DNA of 64,000 bases from Calothrix sp. PCC 7103 (lineage in GTDB: Bacteria > Cyanobacteriota > Cyanobacteriia > Cyanobacteriales > Nostocaceae). The stretch is from assembly GCF_000331305.1 (NCBI RefSeq), contig NZ_KB217478.1:5119595-5183594 (forward strand), in the 5' to 3' direction. A program made the position numbers and the translations under genes. Below, piece by piece: positions 1 through 11,000 of this stretch; positions within the stretch are counted from its first letter, which is position 1; each line of letters opens with the position of its first letter. Under the pieces are notes generated by a model. That model had not been told where the DNA came from. It saw only the letters and a list, made by a program, of their open reading frames with translations, and did no database searches.

Positions 1-1024
1 TTTCATCCCAGCCCATCATGAGGTTCATACATTGGACTGCTTGTCCTGCTTGTCCTTTAATTAAGTTGTCGATGACGGACATTACAACAATTCGTCCTGT
101 GCGGGTGTCAACTTCAATACCTATGTAGCAAAGGTTACTACCACACGCCCATTTTGTTTGGGGGTATGTGTCAGCGTCACAAATTTTGACCCACGGGGAA
201 TTACGGTAGAACGCGCGGTAAATGGTGATTAAGTCGTCACGTACTAAACCTGGGTCACGAAGGTTTGCGTAGACGGTGGAAAGGATACCGCGCACCATTG
301 GTACCAAGTGCGGTGTAAATTGGACTGTTACTTCGTGTCCTGCTAGTTCGCTACAAATTTGCTCTATTTCTGGGGTGTGACGGTGTTTTGCTACAGCGTA
401 TGCTGCTATTGAGTTATCTGCTTCTGCAAGTAACATGTTAACCTTGGCTTCACGTCCTCCACCTGATGTGCCAGATTTTGCGTCGATAATGGCTGTTTCA
501 GGTACTATTAATCCTTGTTTGAGTAGTGGTGATAAGGCAAGTAAGCTCGCTGTTGGATAGCAACCAGGGCATCCTACTAGTTGTGCTTCTGCTATGCGTT
601 CGCGGTATAGTTCTGGTAAGCCATATACGGCTTTTGATGCTGTTTCATTATCGCTTCGTTCTTTGCCGTACCATGCTGAGTATGTTGATAAATTACTAAA
701 TCTATAGTCGGCGCTTAAGTCTAATACTTTACATCCTTTTGCCAAGAGTTTAGGCGCCATTTGGCAAGCTAAACCATTGGGAACAGAAAGAAAGACTACT
801 TCACAACGTTCTGCAATAACTTCTGGGTCTACCTTCTCAACTGTCAAGTTAATTGCGTGTGCTAAGTGCGGGTAAATGTCCGCAAATTTTTTACCAGTAG
901 TGCTATCACCCCCCATGTACACTACCTCTACATCTGGGTGGTCTATTAACAATCGCACTAGCTGAACTCCGCCATAACCGGACGCGCCAACTATCCCAAC
1001 TCTTACGCGCCTAGAATTACCCAT
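1..1024 (-). CDS. argC: N-acetyl-gamma-glutamyl-phosphate reductase, 3' end cut by window edge
   Basis: Reductase of arginine biosynthesis: NADPH-dependent conversion of N-acetylglutamyl phosphate to the semialdehyde in the cytoplasm. Reverse translation from the ATG at 1024 gives an N-terminal nucleotide-binding stretch ([11 protein letters not shown]), then STTGKKF and the catalytic cysteine motif [21 protein letters not shown] and HRHTPEIEQ follow, and the frame stays open to base 1. About 341 codons are present, so only the last few residues are missing. It is divergent from ribBA, with about 170 bases between the starts. Family assignment is secure from the motifs. Confidence 0.95.
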   Translation of the reverse strand, partial: MGNSRRVRVGIVGASGYGGVQLVRLLIDHPDVEVVYMGGDSTTGKKFADIYPHLAHAINLTVEKVDPEVIAERCEVVFLSVPNGLACQMAPKLLAKGCKVLDLSADYRFSNLSTYSAWYGKERSDNETASKAVYGLPELYRERIAEAQLVGCPGCYPTASLLALSPLLKQGLIVPETAIIDAKSGTSGGGREAKVNMLLAEADNSIAAYAVAKHRHTPEIEQICSELAGHEVTVQFTPHLVPMVRGILSTVYANLRDPGLVRDDLITIYRAFYRNSPWVKICDADTYPQTKWACGSNLCYIGIEVDTRTGRIVVMSVIDNLIKGQAGQAVQCMNLMMGWDE

Positions 1025-1195
1025 AATATCAAAATCCTTATCTGTTTTTGTAATTTGCTGTTTAGTCAAAAACTTACTCTAGTATTAAAACGCAAACAGT
1101 GCGAATCGAGAACTAAGAATTGGAATAATTTGCTCGTGAGTTAACATCATAAGCTACAATGATATTTACGATTGGTCGCCGGATAATTAACATTT

Positions 1196-2884
1196 GTGTC
1201 GCAGCATCAAGAAGAACTAGCTCAAGAATTTAGATTTGACCCGATTAATGCCGCCCTAGCTGACTTAAAAGCTGGTCGTTCTATCGTGGTGGTTGATGAC
1301 GAAAACCGCGAAAACGAGGGTGATTTAATTTGCGCCGCTCAATTTGCCACACCTGACACCATTAATTTTATGGCTGTCGAAGCGCGCGGTTTGATTTGTT
1401 TGGCAATGATGGGTGAGCGTCTTGATGAACTCGATTTGCCCTTAATGGTGCGAAATATTACAGACACGAATCAAACTGCATTCACAGTTAGTATTGATGC
1501 CGGACCAAATTTAGGTGTTAGTACTGGTATTTCTGCCGAAGACCGTGCCAGAACTATCCAAGTAGCTTTAAACCCCACAACTAGACCAGAAGACTTACGG
1601 CGCCCTGGTCATATTTTCCCATTGCGGGCAAAAGAAGGCGGAGTTCTCAAACGTGCAGGTCATACCGAAGCAGCAGTAGATTTAGCTCGGTTAGCTGGCT
1701 TGTATCCTGCTGGTGTAATTTGTGAAATCCAAAACCGTAACGGTTCGATGGCACGATTACCTCAGTTAATCGATTACGCCAAACACCATAACCTAAAAAT
1801 TATTAGTATTGCCGATTTAATTAGTTACCGCTTACAGCACGACCGTTTAATCGTTCGCGAAACTGTCACCAAACTACCTTCGAGCTTTGGTCAGTTTAAT
1901 ATTTACGGCTACCGCTACATTCTTAACAATACAGAACACGTTGCCATTGTTAAAGGCGACCCTAGCACTTTTGTTGATGAACCAGTAATGGTACGAATGC
2001 ACTCAGAATGTCTTACAGGTGATGCACTAGGTTCACTACGTTGTGATTGTAGAATGCAGCTTCAAGCCGCACTTAAGATGATTGAAAATGCGGGTAAAGG
2101 TGTCGTTGTATACCTACGCCAAGAAGGTCGAGGTATTGGGTTAATTAATAAGCTCAAAGCTTACTCATTGCAGGATATGGGTCTAGATACAGTCGAAGCT
2201 AACAAGCGTTTGGGTTTCCCTGCTGACCTGCGTGACTACGGAATGGGCGCCCAAATTCTCATGGATTTAGGTTTACACCAGATACGTTTAATTACCAACA
2301 ATCCCCGTAAAATTGCTGGCTTAAAAGGTTACGATTTAGAAATTGTAGACAGAGTACCGTTGTTAATCGAAGCAAACGACTATAACTCTTATTACTTAAG
2401 CACTAAAGCCGAGAAACTCGGCCATATGCTACTGCAAACGTATTTGTTAACAGTAGCAATACATTGGAAAGACGACCCACAATGTGTCACCGATAGGTAT
2501 GAAAGATTAGAAAAACTACGGTATTTAGCAAAAACCCACGACTTATCATTACAAGAAGACGCGCGTCCATTAGCGATAGCACTATTCGATAAACCATCCT
2601 TAGCAGTACACCTTGGTTTTGACCAACCTGGCATGGCAGCAGCAGACTGGTACTCCCAAACAGGTCATCCTTATATACAAGCTGTAAGCCAAATATTGGA
2701 TAACTTAATAGATTTACCTTACATCGAAAAGCTTGAGTTTTTAGTTTCCCCTGGTGTTGACCCACTCAGCAACCTACAAGTACAACTAGACCGTGAAGTT
2801 TTTGATGTTGGAACGGCGCCTTCTTTAGTTTGTCACGAACACTTACAAACGCAGAAAATTTATAGCTTTACAAAAGCCTCGTAG
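1196..2884 (+). CDS. ribBA: Bifunctional 3,4-dihydroxy-2-butanone-4-phosphate synthase / GTP cyclohydrolase II
   Basis: Makes both precursors of riboflavin. The RibB half (about residues 15-215) shows [15 protein letters not shown] and RPGHIFPL. The RibA half (about 220-400) shows the zinc-binding pattern C-x10-C-x-C in [16 protein letters not shown], plus RQEGRGIGL and ITNNPRKI. After the usual RibA end there is an extra tail of about 160 residues without a motif I recognise. I recall similar tails in other cyanobacterial RibBA proteins. The start is a GTG at 1196, because the next in-frame ATG lies inside the RibB domain. Single gene, divergent from argC. Confidence 0.95.
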   Translation: MSQHQEELAQEFRFDPINAALADLKAGRSIVVVDDENRENEGDLICAAQFATPDTINFMAVEARGLICLAMMGERLDELDLPLMVRNITDTNQTAFTVSIDAGPNLGVSTGISAEDRARTIQVALNPTTRPEDLRRPGHIFPLRAKEGGVLKRAGHTEAAVDLARLAGLYPAGVICEIQNRNGSMARLPQLIDYAKHHNLKIISIADLISYRLQHDRLIVRETVTKLPSSFGQFNIYGYRYILNNTEHVAIVKGDPSTFVDEPVMVRMHSECLTGDALGSLRCDCRMQLQAALKMIENAGKGVVVYLRQEGRGIGLINKLKAYSLQDMGLDTVEANKRLGFPADLRDYGMGAQILMDLGLHQIRLITNNPRKIAGLKGYDLEIVDRVPLLIEANDYNSYYLSTKAEKLGHMLLQTYLLTVAIHWKDDPQCVTDRYERLEKLRYLAKTHDLSLQEDARPLAIALFDKPSLAVHLGFDQPGMAAADWYSQTGHPYIQAVSQILDNLIDLPYIEKLEFLVSPGVDPLSNLQVQLDREVFDVGTAPSLVCHEHLQTQKIYSFTKAS

Positions 2885-3044
2885 GTTGGGTGGAGGCTTT
2901 GCGGAACCCAACACATTATCAACATGTTAAGCTCCCACGATATTCACCTAAAACTCATACCCTACATATACTACTTCGTACCTCAGCATGACATGAGTGA
3001 AGCTTTTACCCGTTTATTGTATACATCCGTTATATCCGTTGCCG

Positions 3045-4316
3045 TTACCCAACCCAAAGGTCTTGTGCAAAACGTATACTGAAAATAAATAATAGTACTG
3101 TGAAAAAGATTATACTCATGTAGCCCCAACGTGGATGACGCGCGAGAAAAATACCGTATGCTATTATCGTGGGGACAATACCGTAAACAAGACGCGAAAG
3201 TGAGATAGTCCCACCTGATAATAACAGCATTGCCATTCCCAATAAACCATAAAATAACGTTACAGGAGTTAACTCATTGCGGTAGTGCCAAAGCAATACA
3301 ATACTTACTATAAACACTGAAGTGTTTATTACGGGGTCTCCTGCTAGTAACCATAAACCTAAGAATAATATTCCAAAACCATAATCAACCTTTGCTGCAC
3401 TAAATTTATTTCGATGGCGCCACAGCAAATAACTACATCCTACTATAATTAAAAATACCAAAGGATGGGTAATATCTTTAATACCTCCATGTTTGTAATT
3501 CCGCATTCCCACGGTGATTTGCATTAGCATTTTCCACCATAATTCCCAGTTAAAGCCTAAGTTTGGGCGCCAAGCTTTTTGAGCATGAATAAATGCTAGC
3601 GGATCTCCATGTTGTACAGCACAGTAAATACTGAAACTGACTACTCCTATACTCGTTAAAAGTCCTGCTAAGTAAGCTTTTGGTAATTTATTTTGTTTCC
3701 ATGCTGCTAACAAAAACCCTGGTATCAATGCTAACCCTGTAGGACGTGTTGCTGTTGCTAAGGCGCCGAATATTGCTGTTTGAGTATATTTATTTTGGTC
3801 AAATGCTCGCAATGCTGCTGTGCTAAGTAATAAATATAATGCCTCTGTATATATTGTTGCTGTGAATATTGATAATGGAAATAATGCAGCAAGTGCAACA
3901 GTCCAACGCGCGACTTTTTCACCTTGATATTGATATAGCCAAAGATACAATAAATATAAAAATAGCAAAAATGCTAAGTTGCTAACTAATATACCCGCAA
4001 CTTCAAAAGATAAGCCAATATTCATTAGCGCGCGTACTATCAACGAATAAAGAGGAAAAAATACGACATTTCCTCTACCGTTGATGTAATGGTACCCTGA
4101 AGTCGCAATATCATGGTAATGTCCACTGTCCCAACCTGAAAAGACCCCTAACCCAAATGTTGCGGCAACTCCTTTATGTGGTGCTGGTAGTAATGGCGCC
4201 ACTAGCAGCATTGCCACTAATATCAATGTACGACTTGCAAACCACATCGTAGCAGGAAACATTAGCCCGTTTGTGGCTTGGGTGACTTTGGTAGATAAAG
4301 ATTTAACAGTAATCAT
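3045..4316 (-). CDS. Membrane mannosyltransferase, PIG-V/Gpi18-like (GT-C fold)
   Basis: Polytopic membrane protein of 423 residues with about ten hydrophobic segments. After the first segment the motif WDSGHYHDIA is followed by FFPLYSL and later TRPTGLALIPG. This is the layout of PIG-V/Gpi18-like lipid-linked mannosyltransferases (GT-C fold, acidic residue in the first outer loop). In bacteria the acceptor is usually unknown, so envelope glycan or glycolipid transfer is inference. Bases 3313-3336, inside the gene, match a dispersed repeat also found at 55376 and 58261 and encode VINTSVF. The gene lies 44 bases downstream of dnaG on the same strand. Confidence 0.8.
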   Translation of the reverse strand: MITVKSLSTKVTQATNGLMFPATMWFASRTLILVAMLLVAPLLPAPHKGVAATFGLGVFSGWDSGHYHDIATSGYHYINGRGNVVFFPLYSLIVRALMNIGLSFEVAGILVSNLAFLLFLYLLYLWLYQYQGEKVARWTVALAALFPLSIFTATIYTEALYLLLSTAALRAFDQNKYTQTAIFGALATATRPTGLALIPGFLLAAWKQNKLPKAYLAGLLTSIGVVSFSIYCAVQHGDPLAFIHAQKAWRPNLGFNWELWWKMLMQITVGMRNYKHGGIKDITHPLVFLIIVGCSYLLWRHRNKFSAAKVDYGFGILFLGLWLLAGDPVINTSVFIVSIVLLWHYRNELTPVTLFYGLLGMAMLLLSGGTISLSRLVYGIVPTIIAYGIFLARHPRWGYMSIIFFTVLLFIFSIRFAQDLWVG

Positions 4317-4360
4317 TACATCATTTTATTACCACAGAGACACAGAGTACACAGAGAGAG

Positions 4361-6310
4361 CTACAAATCGAGTATTGAGAACTGCCGTTGTTTTTCTAGT
4401 TCTCGTAGTTTCATTCTTTCTTCAAAGTATTTCTGAAAGTAATACTCGTGTCTTTCACGATCTACTTCTGGGTCTATTGACTGCCAAAGTTCTTTGTAAT
4501 GCTGTACGCGCTTTTCACACATGGCTATTTCCATGCAGGCAATTGCTGCTTTAATTACTTGCTGTGACCGTAATATCTCTGATTTGGTTTGTGGTGTTAA
4601 ATGAAATAGGTGTGTAACTGGCGCCGCTTCTTCTGGATTTTCTAGACATGCATCTTGTAATTTTGATATTACAGCAGAATTATATTCGTCTGATGTTTCT
4701 TCTAACACTCTTAGAATTTTTTGCCATAGGAAGCGATGGTGTGAGTGGCTAAATTGCAAGTCGCGTTTATCTATAATGTCTACTATGTTTTGTCGTTGCC
4801 CTGGACAATGTAGAAATATTTGTAGCAATAACCCTTCTGCTTTTTCTAGTAAGCTTTTTTCTATCCTGGGTTTTGATTTGTCTGTTTCTTTATTATTACC
4901 GGGTGTAACAGTACGATTTATTGAATTTTTATTAACTATATTTCTGTTTGGCGGCGAATTTGCGCTTGATGCTATTTGTGTTAGTAAGTTTTCAATTCGC
5001 AAAGGTACTAACTGCGCGTTTCCTAAACTTAGAATTTCTGCACAGTATGTTACGTAATACGAACGTGTGTCTGGGTTGACTATATTTTTAAGTAATTTTA
5101 CGATTTGTTGCGATGCTTGTTGGTAGTCTACTGCTTGTTTAAGGTCTTTGTCTTTGATGGTTTGCTCAATTTGCCAGTTCAACCATAGCGGCGCCTGTGC
5201 TAGTAGTTGCTGATACTCTTGGCTAGAATGGGTGTGTAAATACTCATCTGCATCTTTACCATCTGGAATATTTAGAATTTTTAGCTGTACTTCTCCTCTA
5301 TATGCTAAGTCAGCTATTTCCCCTATGGCACGTTCTGCTGCATTCGTACCTGCTTTATCTGCATCGAAGTTGAGAACTAGTTGTTTTGACTCAGTGTATC
5401 GTAGTGCTAATTTAACTTGTTCGATACTTAATGCAGTTCCAAGCGATGCAACAGCATTATTGATTCCAGTAGCATGAAGCGCTATGGCGTCAAAATATCC
5501 TTCTACTACCACAACGGAGTCAAATTGTGATATGCCATTTTTAGCGGCATCGAGTGCAAATAGGTTTTTACCCTTACTAAATAATTCTGTTTCTGGGGAA
5601 TTTAAATACTTTGGTTGCTCATCCCCCATTGTTCTACCACCAAAAGCTATCACACGCCCCATTACATCGCGAATAGGAATTATTATCCTGTCGCGAAATA
5701 CATCGTAATACCCGCTTCCTTCTTTACGAGGTTTGATTAAACCTGCTTTTTCCACTAACTGTACAGGATAATGCTTGTCTTCGACTAAATATCTATATAA
5801 AGTCTCCCAACCCTGTGGTGCATACCCTAAACCAAACTGCTGGATTATTTCTGGACTTAATTTTCGCTTATTCTGTAAATAATCTAAGGCGCCACCACCT
5901 GAATTTTTGAGCGCATGTTGGTAAAATTGCGCTGTAGTTGCTAAAACTTGATGCAACTGCTCACGTAGGGAAATTTGACGCTCTAATTCTTGTCTTTGTT
6001 CGGGTGCAAGCGTTTTTACTGAAATTTGGTAGCGACGTGCTAAGTCTAATACTACCTCTGAAAATGAGCGCTTCTGCAAGTCCATCATGAACTTGATTGA
6101 ATTCCCTGCTGCCTGACAACCAAAGCAATAGTACATTTGCTTGGTTGGAACAACTGTAAAGCTAGGACTTTTCTCATCGTGGAAAGGACATAACCCTACA
6201 TAATCTTTGCCACGCTTACGTAGAACAACATATTCTGAGACAACATCATATATATCAGCTCGTTGTTTGACTTCTTCTACAGTATCGGGGTGTAAGCGAG
6301 GGATTTGCAT
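4361..6310 (-). CDS. dnaG: DNA primase
   Basis: Synthesises RNA primers at the replication fork. The N-terminal CHC2 zinc finger is intact (C41, H44, C62, C65 in CPFH...CFGC). The Toprim core has VVVVEGYFDAIALH and NFDADKAGTNAAERA. The C-terminal third is a helical helicase-binding region, preceded by a low-complexity Asn/Ser/Lys linker around residues 460-490. Length 649 matches cyanobacterial DnaG. The ATG start at 6310 precedes the zinc finger by the normal distance. It is not in the common rpsU-dnaG-rpoD arrangement; its downstream neighbour is the mannosyltransferase. Confidence 0.96.
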   Translation of the reverse strand: MQIPRLHPDTVEEVKQRADIYDVVSEYVVLRKRGKDYVGLCPFHDEKSPSFTVVPTKQMYYCFGCQAAGNSIKFMMDLQKRSFSEVVLDLARRYQISVKTLAPEQRQELERQISLREQLHQVLATTAQFYQHALKNSGGGALDYLQNKRKLSPEIIQQFGLGYAPQGWETLYRYLVEDKHYPVQLVEKAGLIKPRKEGSGYYDVFRDRIIIPIRDVMGRVIAFGGRTMGDEQPKYLNSPETELFSKGKNLFALDAAKNGISQFDSVVVVEGYFDAIALHATGINNAVASLGTALSIEQVKLALRYTESKQLVLNFDADKAGTNAAERAIGEIADLAYRGEVQLKILNIPDGKDADEYLHTHSSQEYQQLLAQAPLWLNWQIEQTIKDKDLKQAVDYQQASQQIVKLLKNIVNPDTRSYYVTYCAEILSLGNAQLVPLRIENLLTQIASSANSPPNRNIVNKNSINRTVTPGNNKETDKSKPRIEKSLLEKAEGLLLQIFLHCPGQRQNIVDIIDKRDLQFSHSHHRFLWQKILRVLEETSDEYNSAVISKLQDACLENPEEAAPVTHLFHLTPQTKSEILRSQQVIKAAIACMEIAMCEKRVQHYKELWQSIDPEVDRERHEYYFQKYFEERMKLRELEKQRQFSILDL

Positions 6311-6314
6311 AAGA

Positions 6315-6436
6315 GTTATGAGTGCTGAGTGCTGAGGAACCGAGTTTTAAAAAGTTGAGGATACATATTTATTAGTATAAGTCTAGTTTTAACTCATAAA
6401 TCAGAACTCAGGACTCAACACTCAGCACTCAGCACT
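6315..6436. repeat. Inverted heptad-type repeats between dnaG and the amidase-like gene
   Basis: GAGTGCTGAGTGCTGAG near 6318 is mirrored by CTCAGCACTCAGCACT near 6420, with related TTATGAGT/ACTCATAA words between. This is the short tandem repeat style common between Nostocales genes. It separates two divergent genes and could form a long imperfect hairpin. Confidence 0.7.
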
Positions 6437-6496
6437 ATTGAATGATATAACTTAATTCGCCTGCAATAATGATTTTAGCAAAGGAAACACTGAGAA

Positions 6497-7834
6497 ATGG
6501 GACGTATATTTATTTCAGCAGCACACGGAGGTAGAGAAAACGGAAGAATTGATCCAGGTGCTGTTGCTGGGGGTACTACAGAAGCTCGCGAAATGATTTT
6601 GCTGCGAGATTTAATAGTTACTGAGTTACGCGGTCGAAATTGGCAAGTTCTCTCAGTTCCTGATGACTTAAGCGCACGGGGTACTATTAATTGGATTAAT
6701 GCCCGTGCAAATTCACGCGATGTTGCGCTTGAAATTCAAACTGATGCGGCGCCTAATCCTTCGGTACGTGGTGCTAGTGTATTTTTCATTGGCAATAATG
6801 CAGAACGTAAAACTAATGCTGATTTGTTATTGTTAGCTTTAATTCAACGTGTTTCCCAATTACCTAATCGTGGTACTAGACCTGATACAAGTATTGGTAC
6901 AGGTGGTTTAGCTTTTTGCCGTCAAACATCTATTGCTGCGCTTGTTATGGCGGTAGGGTTTTTAACTAATCCCGAAGAAAGGAGACTGTTACAAACTCGG
7001 CGCCGTGATTTTGCAGTGGGAATTGCAGAGGGTTTAATATCCTGGAGTCGTGTCATTGACCCAAGTGGAACACCTAGCGAACCAGAATACCCTTCTATCA
7101 ATATTAATATTAATGGCAAAAATTATCCCAATAGAGGAATTTTAGTTAGCAGTAGCGCTTATATGCCTACTGATTTAGCCGACGAGTTACAAGTTGATTT
7201 ATCTAAAGGTTCTCTCAGTCGAGTTACTTACCAAGGAGCTACTTACGTTAAAGCTGTTGACCTGCGCTCTCTGGGTGTCTCGGTTGGTTGGGATAGCGCA
7301 ACTCGCACACTTAACTTAAAATCGGCATCTTCAAACCAAGAAATTAATGAAATTATGGGTTCGGGTAGAGCATCAGAAGTTCAACTACACATCTTCCTAC
7401 GTAGCAAAAATGAATCTGGTTCTGTGCAGTTTCCCGATATCCCCTCACTTTATATCGAAGAAGCTCGAATTGAAGGTGTAAATCATGACATTGCTTTTTG
7501 CCAAATGTGTTTAGAGACAGATTATTTGCGCTTTAGTGGTAATATAAAACCTCAGCAAAATAACTTTGCTGGTCTCGGTACTGTTGAAGGTGGTTCGGAA
7601 ACTGCTACATTTGAAAGCGCACGTATTGGTGTTAGGGCACATATTCAACACCTCAAAGCTTACGCCAGTTCTGACCCGTTATCACAAGAAGTTGTTGACC
7701 CCAGATTCCGATTTGTAACACGCGGTGTGGCGCCTATTGTTGAACAATTATCTGGTCGCTGGTCTGCTGATAGAAATTATGGCGCCAAAATTCTTGCTAT
7801 CGTTCGCCAATTATATCAATCTGCAGGATTGTAG
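6497..7834 (+). CDS. Cell-wall protein: degenerate amidase_3 domain plus copper-amine-oxidase-like stalk plus glucosaminidase domain
   Basis: Three parts are visible. Residues 1-185 are an N-acetylmuramoyl-L-alanine amidase fold: AAHGG with H10, E29, and GFLTNPEERRLL. The usual second zinc histidine (SIHAN/EIHAD position) is Q81 and the usual catalytic glutamate before GF is A152, so amidase activity is doubtful. Residues 200-276 resemble the copper-amine-oxidase N-terminal stalk domain. Residues 290-445 match the GH73 glucosaminidase/LytG type, with the catalytic glutamate probably E340 in CQMCLETDYL and a conserved NNFAGLG. No signal peptide is evident. Likely role: peptidoglycan binding or glycan-strand cleavage. 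Confidence 0.8.
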   Translation: MGRIFISAAHGGRENGRIDPGAVAGGTTEAREMILLRDLIVTELRGRNWQVLSVPDDLSARGTINWINARANSRDVALEIQTDAAPNPSVRGASVFFIGNNAERKTNADLLLLALIQRVSQLPNRGTRPDTSIGTGGLAFCRQTSIAALVMAVGFLTNPEERRLLQTRRRDFAVGIAEGLISWSRVIDPSGTPSEPEYPSINININGKNYPNRGILVSSSAYMPTDLADELQVDLSKGSLSRVTYQGATYVKAVDLRSLGVSVGWDSATRTLNLKSASSNQEINEIMGSGRASEVQLHIFLRSKNESGSVQFPDIPSLYIEEARIEGVNHDIAFCQMCLETDYLRFSGNIKPQQNNFAGLGTVEGGSETATFESARIGVRAHIQHLKAYASSDPLSQEVVDPRFRFVTRGVAPIVEQLSGRWSADRNYGAKILAIVRQLYQSAGL

Positions 7835-8099
7835 TGCTGAGTATAATAGTGAAAAGCCTTTCCTTAATAATTCCTTAATAATTCTTTTTATTTTTTCAGA
7901 GCAAAACTTTTTTGAAGACAAAGAATAGTTGACTGGCTATTTACAAACGTTAAATCTCTAAAAAATTGTAAACATTTGTAAAGATGCAGTCAATAAGACT
8001 AGAAAGATGCATTATAGATAGTTACACTAACGTTTAGATGTATGTTTGTTCTTATTCATTGAAATCACAATAAAGTAAGATGCTACGGATTGCTAATCG

Positions 8100-11000
8100 A
8101 TGATTCCACTACAACTAACCATCAAAAATTTTCTGAGTTATCGCTCTAGCACGTTGGATTTCCACGGTTTGCATACCGCGTGTATTTGCGGCTCAAACGG
8201 TGCCGGAAAATCTTCGCTATTAGAGGCAATCACCTGGGCAATATGGGGTGAAAGTCGTGCCGCTTCAGAAGATGATGTAATTCATACTGGCAGTAAAGAT
8301 GTGCGTGTTGATTTTGTGTTCGAGGCCAATCAACAAATTTATCGAGTTATTAGAACTCGCAGTCGTGGTGGAACTGGGGGGTTGGAGTTTCAAATCGAAA
8401 CGCCAAGTGGTTTTAAGGCTTTAACTGGTAAAGGACTTAGGGTAACTCAAGATTTAATTCAATCCCATATCAAGCTAGATTACGATACTTTTATAAATTC
8501 GGCTTATCTTCGCCAAGGACGTGCTGACGAGTTTATGCTCAAGCGTCCGGCTGAACGTAAAGAGATATTAGCTGAGTTATTAAAGCTTAACCAGTACGAT
8601 GAGTTAGAGGAGCGAGCAAAAGAGCTATCAAAAACTTTGAAAGTTCGCTCAGATGAGATAGAACGTGCGCTGGAAACAATTAAAAGTCAATTGCAAAACC
8701 GGGATACTATCACGACTCAGCGCAAGTCATTAGAAGCGGAACTTAATCAACTTCAACAGCAACAGCAGTTTGAAACTATACAATTGCAAAGCTTGCAGGT
8801 TGTAGAACACCAGCGCAAATCTTGGGAAGAGCAACTTAGTTTCGTGCGTTCCTCGTTTGCGAATTTAACCCAAGACTGTGAGCGTTTAGAAAAAGACCGT
8901 TTTAGTGTTGGCGCCGAGTTAGCTAAATTAGATGAATTATTAAAACGCGAAAAAGATATCATCGCAGGGTACCAACATTACCAAAATTTACAAGCAAAAG
9001 AAGAAGTTTTCTCGACAAAATTTCAAGAATTTACCCGTACTCAGCAACAACGTGGTATAAAACAGCAACAGCTTAATCAACAAATTAATGCTTTAGAGCG
9101 ACAATTACAGCAAGCGCAGGCACAATTAGAAGCAGTACTGCAACAAGAACGGGATATTCAACAAACACTGAATAAATCCAAAGAAGTTGAAGCTGCTTTA
9201 GAAAAGTTGCGGGAATCTCGTAATCATTTAACACATCTTGACGACTTGCAAATGCGCGTTGCCCCCATATTGCGTCAACGAACTCAACTGCAAAGCCATC
9301 TTGATAAAGCACATGCGGGTTTGGTAGCACGTATTGAGCAACTAGAAACGAATGAAATTCAATTACAGCGTGCAACAAAACGTCAACCGCAAATTCAACA
9401 GGCAGTATTAGCAGTCGCAGCGCAAATAGAAGAACTCGAAAAAACCCGCGTTTATTTACAGCGAGTTCAAGAAAAAGGTCAAGAACGGCGCCATTTTATG
9501 GAACGTTTGCAAGCACAGCAGCGCGAATATGAGCGACTTTTAGGTGAACTTGACCAAAAATTACAGCTTTTAAAAACACCTAACGCCATTTGTCCATTAT
9601 GTGAACGTCCTTTAGATGAACATCACTGGAACCGAGTTGTTAGTAAAACAGAGACAGAATATAAAGATACCGAGGGACAGTTATGGGTGTTCCGCGAGCA
9701 AATGGCTGTATCTGACCGTGAAATTCAAGTTTTAAGGCAAGAATACCGCGACATCTCCCAAAAATTATCCCCTTACGATACATTACGCGAGCAAAGAGGA
9801 CAATTAGCAGCGCAGTTAGAATCTGGTAGCGATGCAGAAGAACAACTACATCAAATTGCAGCTGAAAAAGAAAAATTAGAGCGTGCGTTACATTTGGGAG
9901 ATTATGCACCAGACCAACAAGAGGAATTGCGTCACCTTGACGAGTATATACAAAGTTTAAATTACAACGAACAAGACCATGCTTTAGCACGTAACGAAGT
10001 TGAAAGATGGCGATGGGCAGAAATCAAACAAGGTCAAATTAAAGATGCGGCAAAGCGACAAGCGCAACTCGACAAGCGTAAACCAGAGTTAAAAGCGCAA
10101 ATCGCCGATTTAGAACGACGTATCGAATTAGAAGCAGTAGAATCTGAATGCGCTTTGGAAATTGCAGCTTTAGATAAATATATTGCTTCCATTGGTTACG
10201 ACAATAACGAGCATAACAACATTCGCACTGCGCTTCGTACTGCACAAGCTTGGCATCTACGTTACCAAGAATTATATAATGCCAAAACTATATACCCCAC
10301 CCGGCAATCGCGGTTAAATGAATTAAGTGCAGCATTAGTAGAGCGTGGAGTTGAGCGTCAGCGTTTAGCATCGCAAATCGAAGCAACTGTTGAGCAATTA
10401 AAACAAAGTGCTAACCCAACACAACAAATTCAAACATTAGAAGCACAATTAGCAATTAGGCGTCGTCAACTCGACGAACAGCTTGGACGTTTAGGAAGAC
10501 TCGAACAGCAATCGCAGTACTTAGACACTTTACAAACTCAGTACGGTGAGCAACAGCAACAACTCACTGAAACACGCAACCAACACCGTGTTTATCAGGA
10601 ATTAGCGCAAGCCTTTGGTAAAAATGGTATCCAAGCATTCATGATTGAAAACGTGTTACCTCAGCTTGAAGCCGAGACAAATCAATTACTTTCGCGTTTA
10701 ACAGCCAATCAATTACACGTACAATTTGTTACACAACGACATGGACGCAACGGCAAATCTACAAAGAAAAATGCCAAATTAATAGATACCTTAGATATTC
10801 TCATTGCAGATGCAAGAGGAACACGCGCATATGAAACTTACTCAGGTGGAGAAGCGTTTAGAATTAACTTTGCAATACGACTTGCCCTAGCTAAATTATT
10901 AGCACAACGTGCAGGCGCCGCGCTGCAAATGCTGATAGTCGATGAAGGTTTTGGGACTCAAGACGCAGAAGGATGTGACCGTTTAATAGCTGCAATAAAC

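Noticed and set aside
8753-10245. Minus-strand frames opposite sbcC
   Set aside because: Low-complexity Cys/Leu/Val-rich translations expected from the antisense of Gln-rich coiled-coil DNA.
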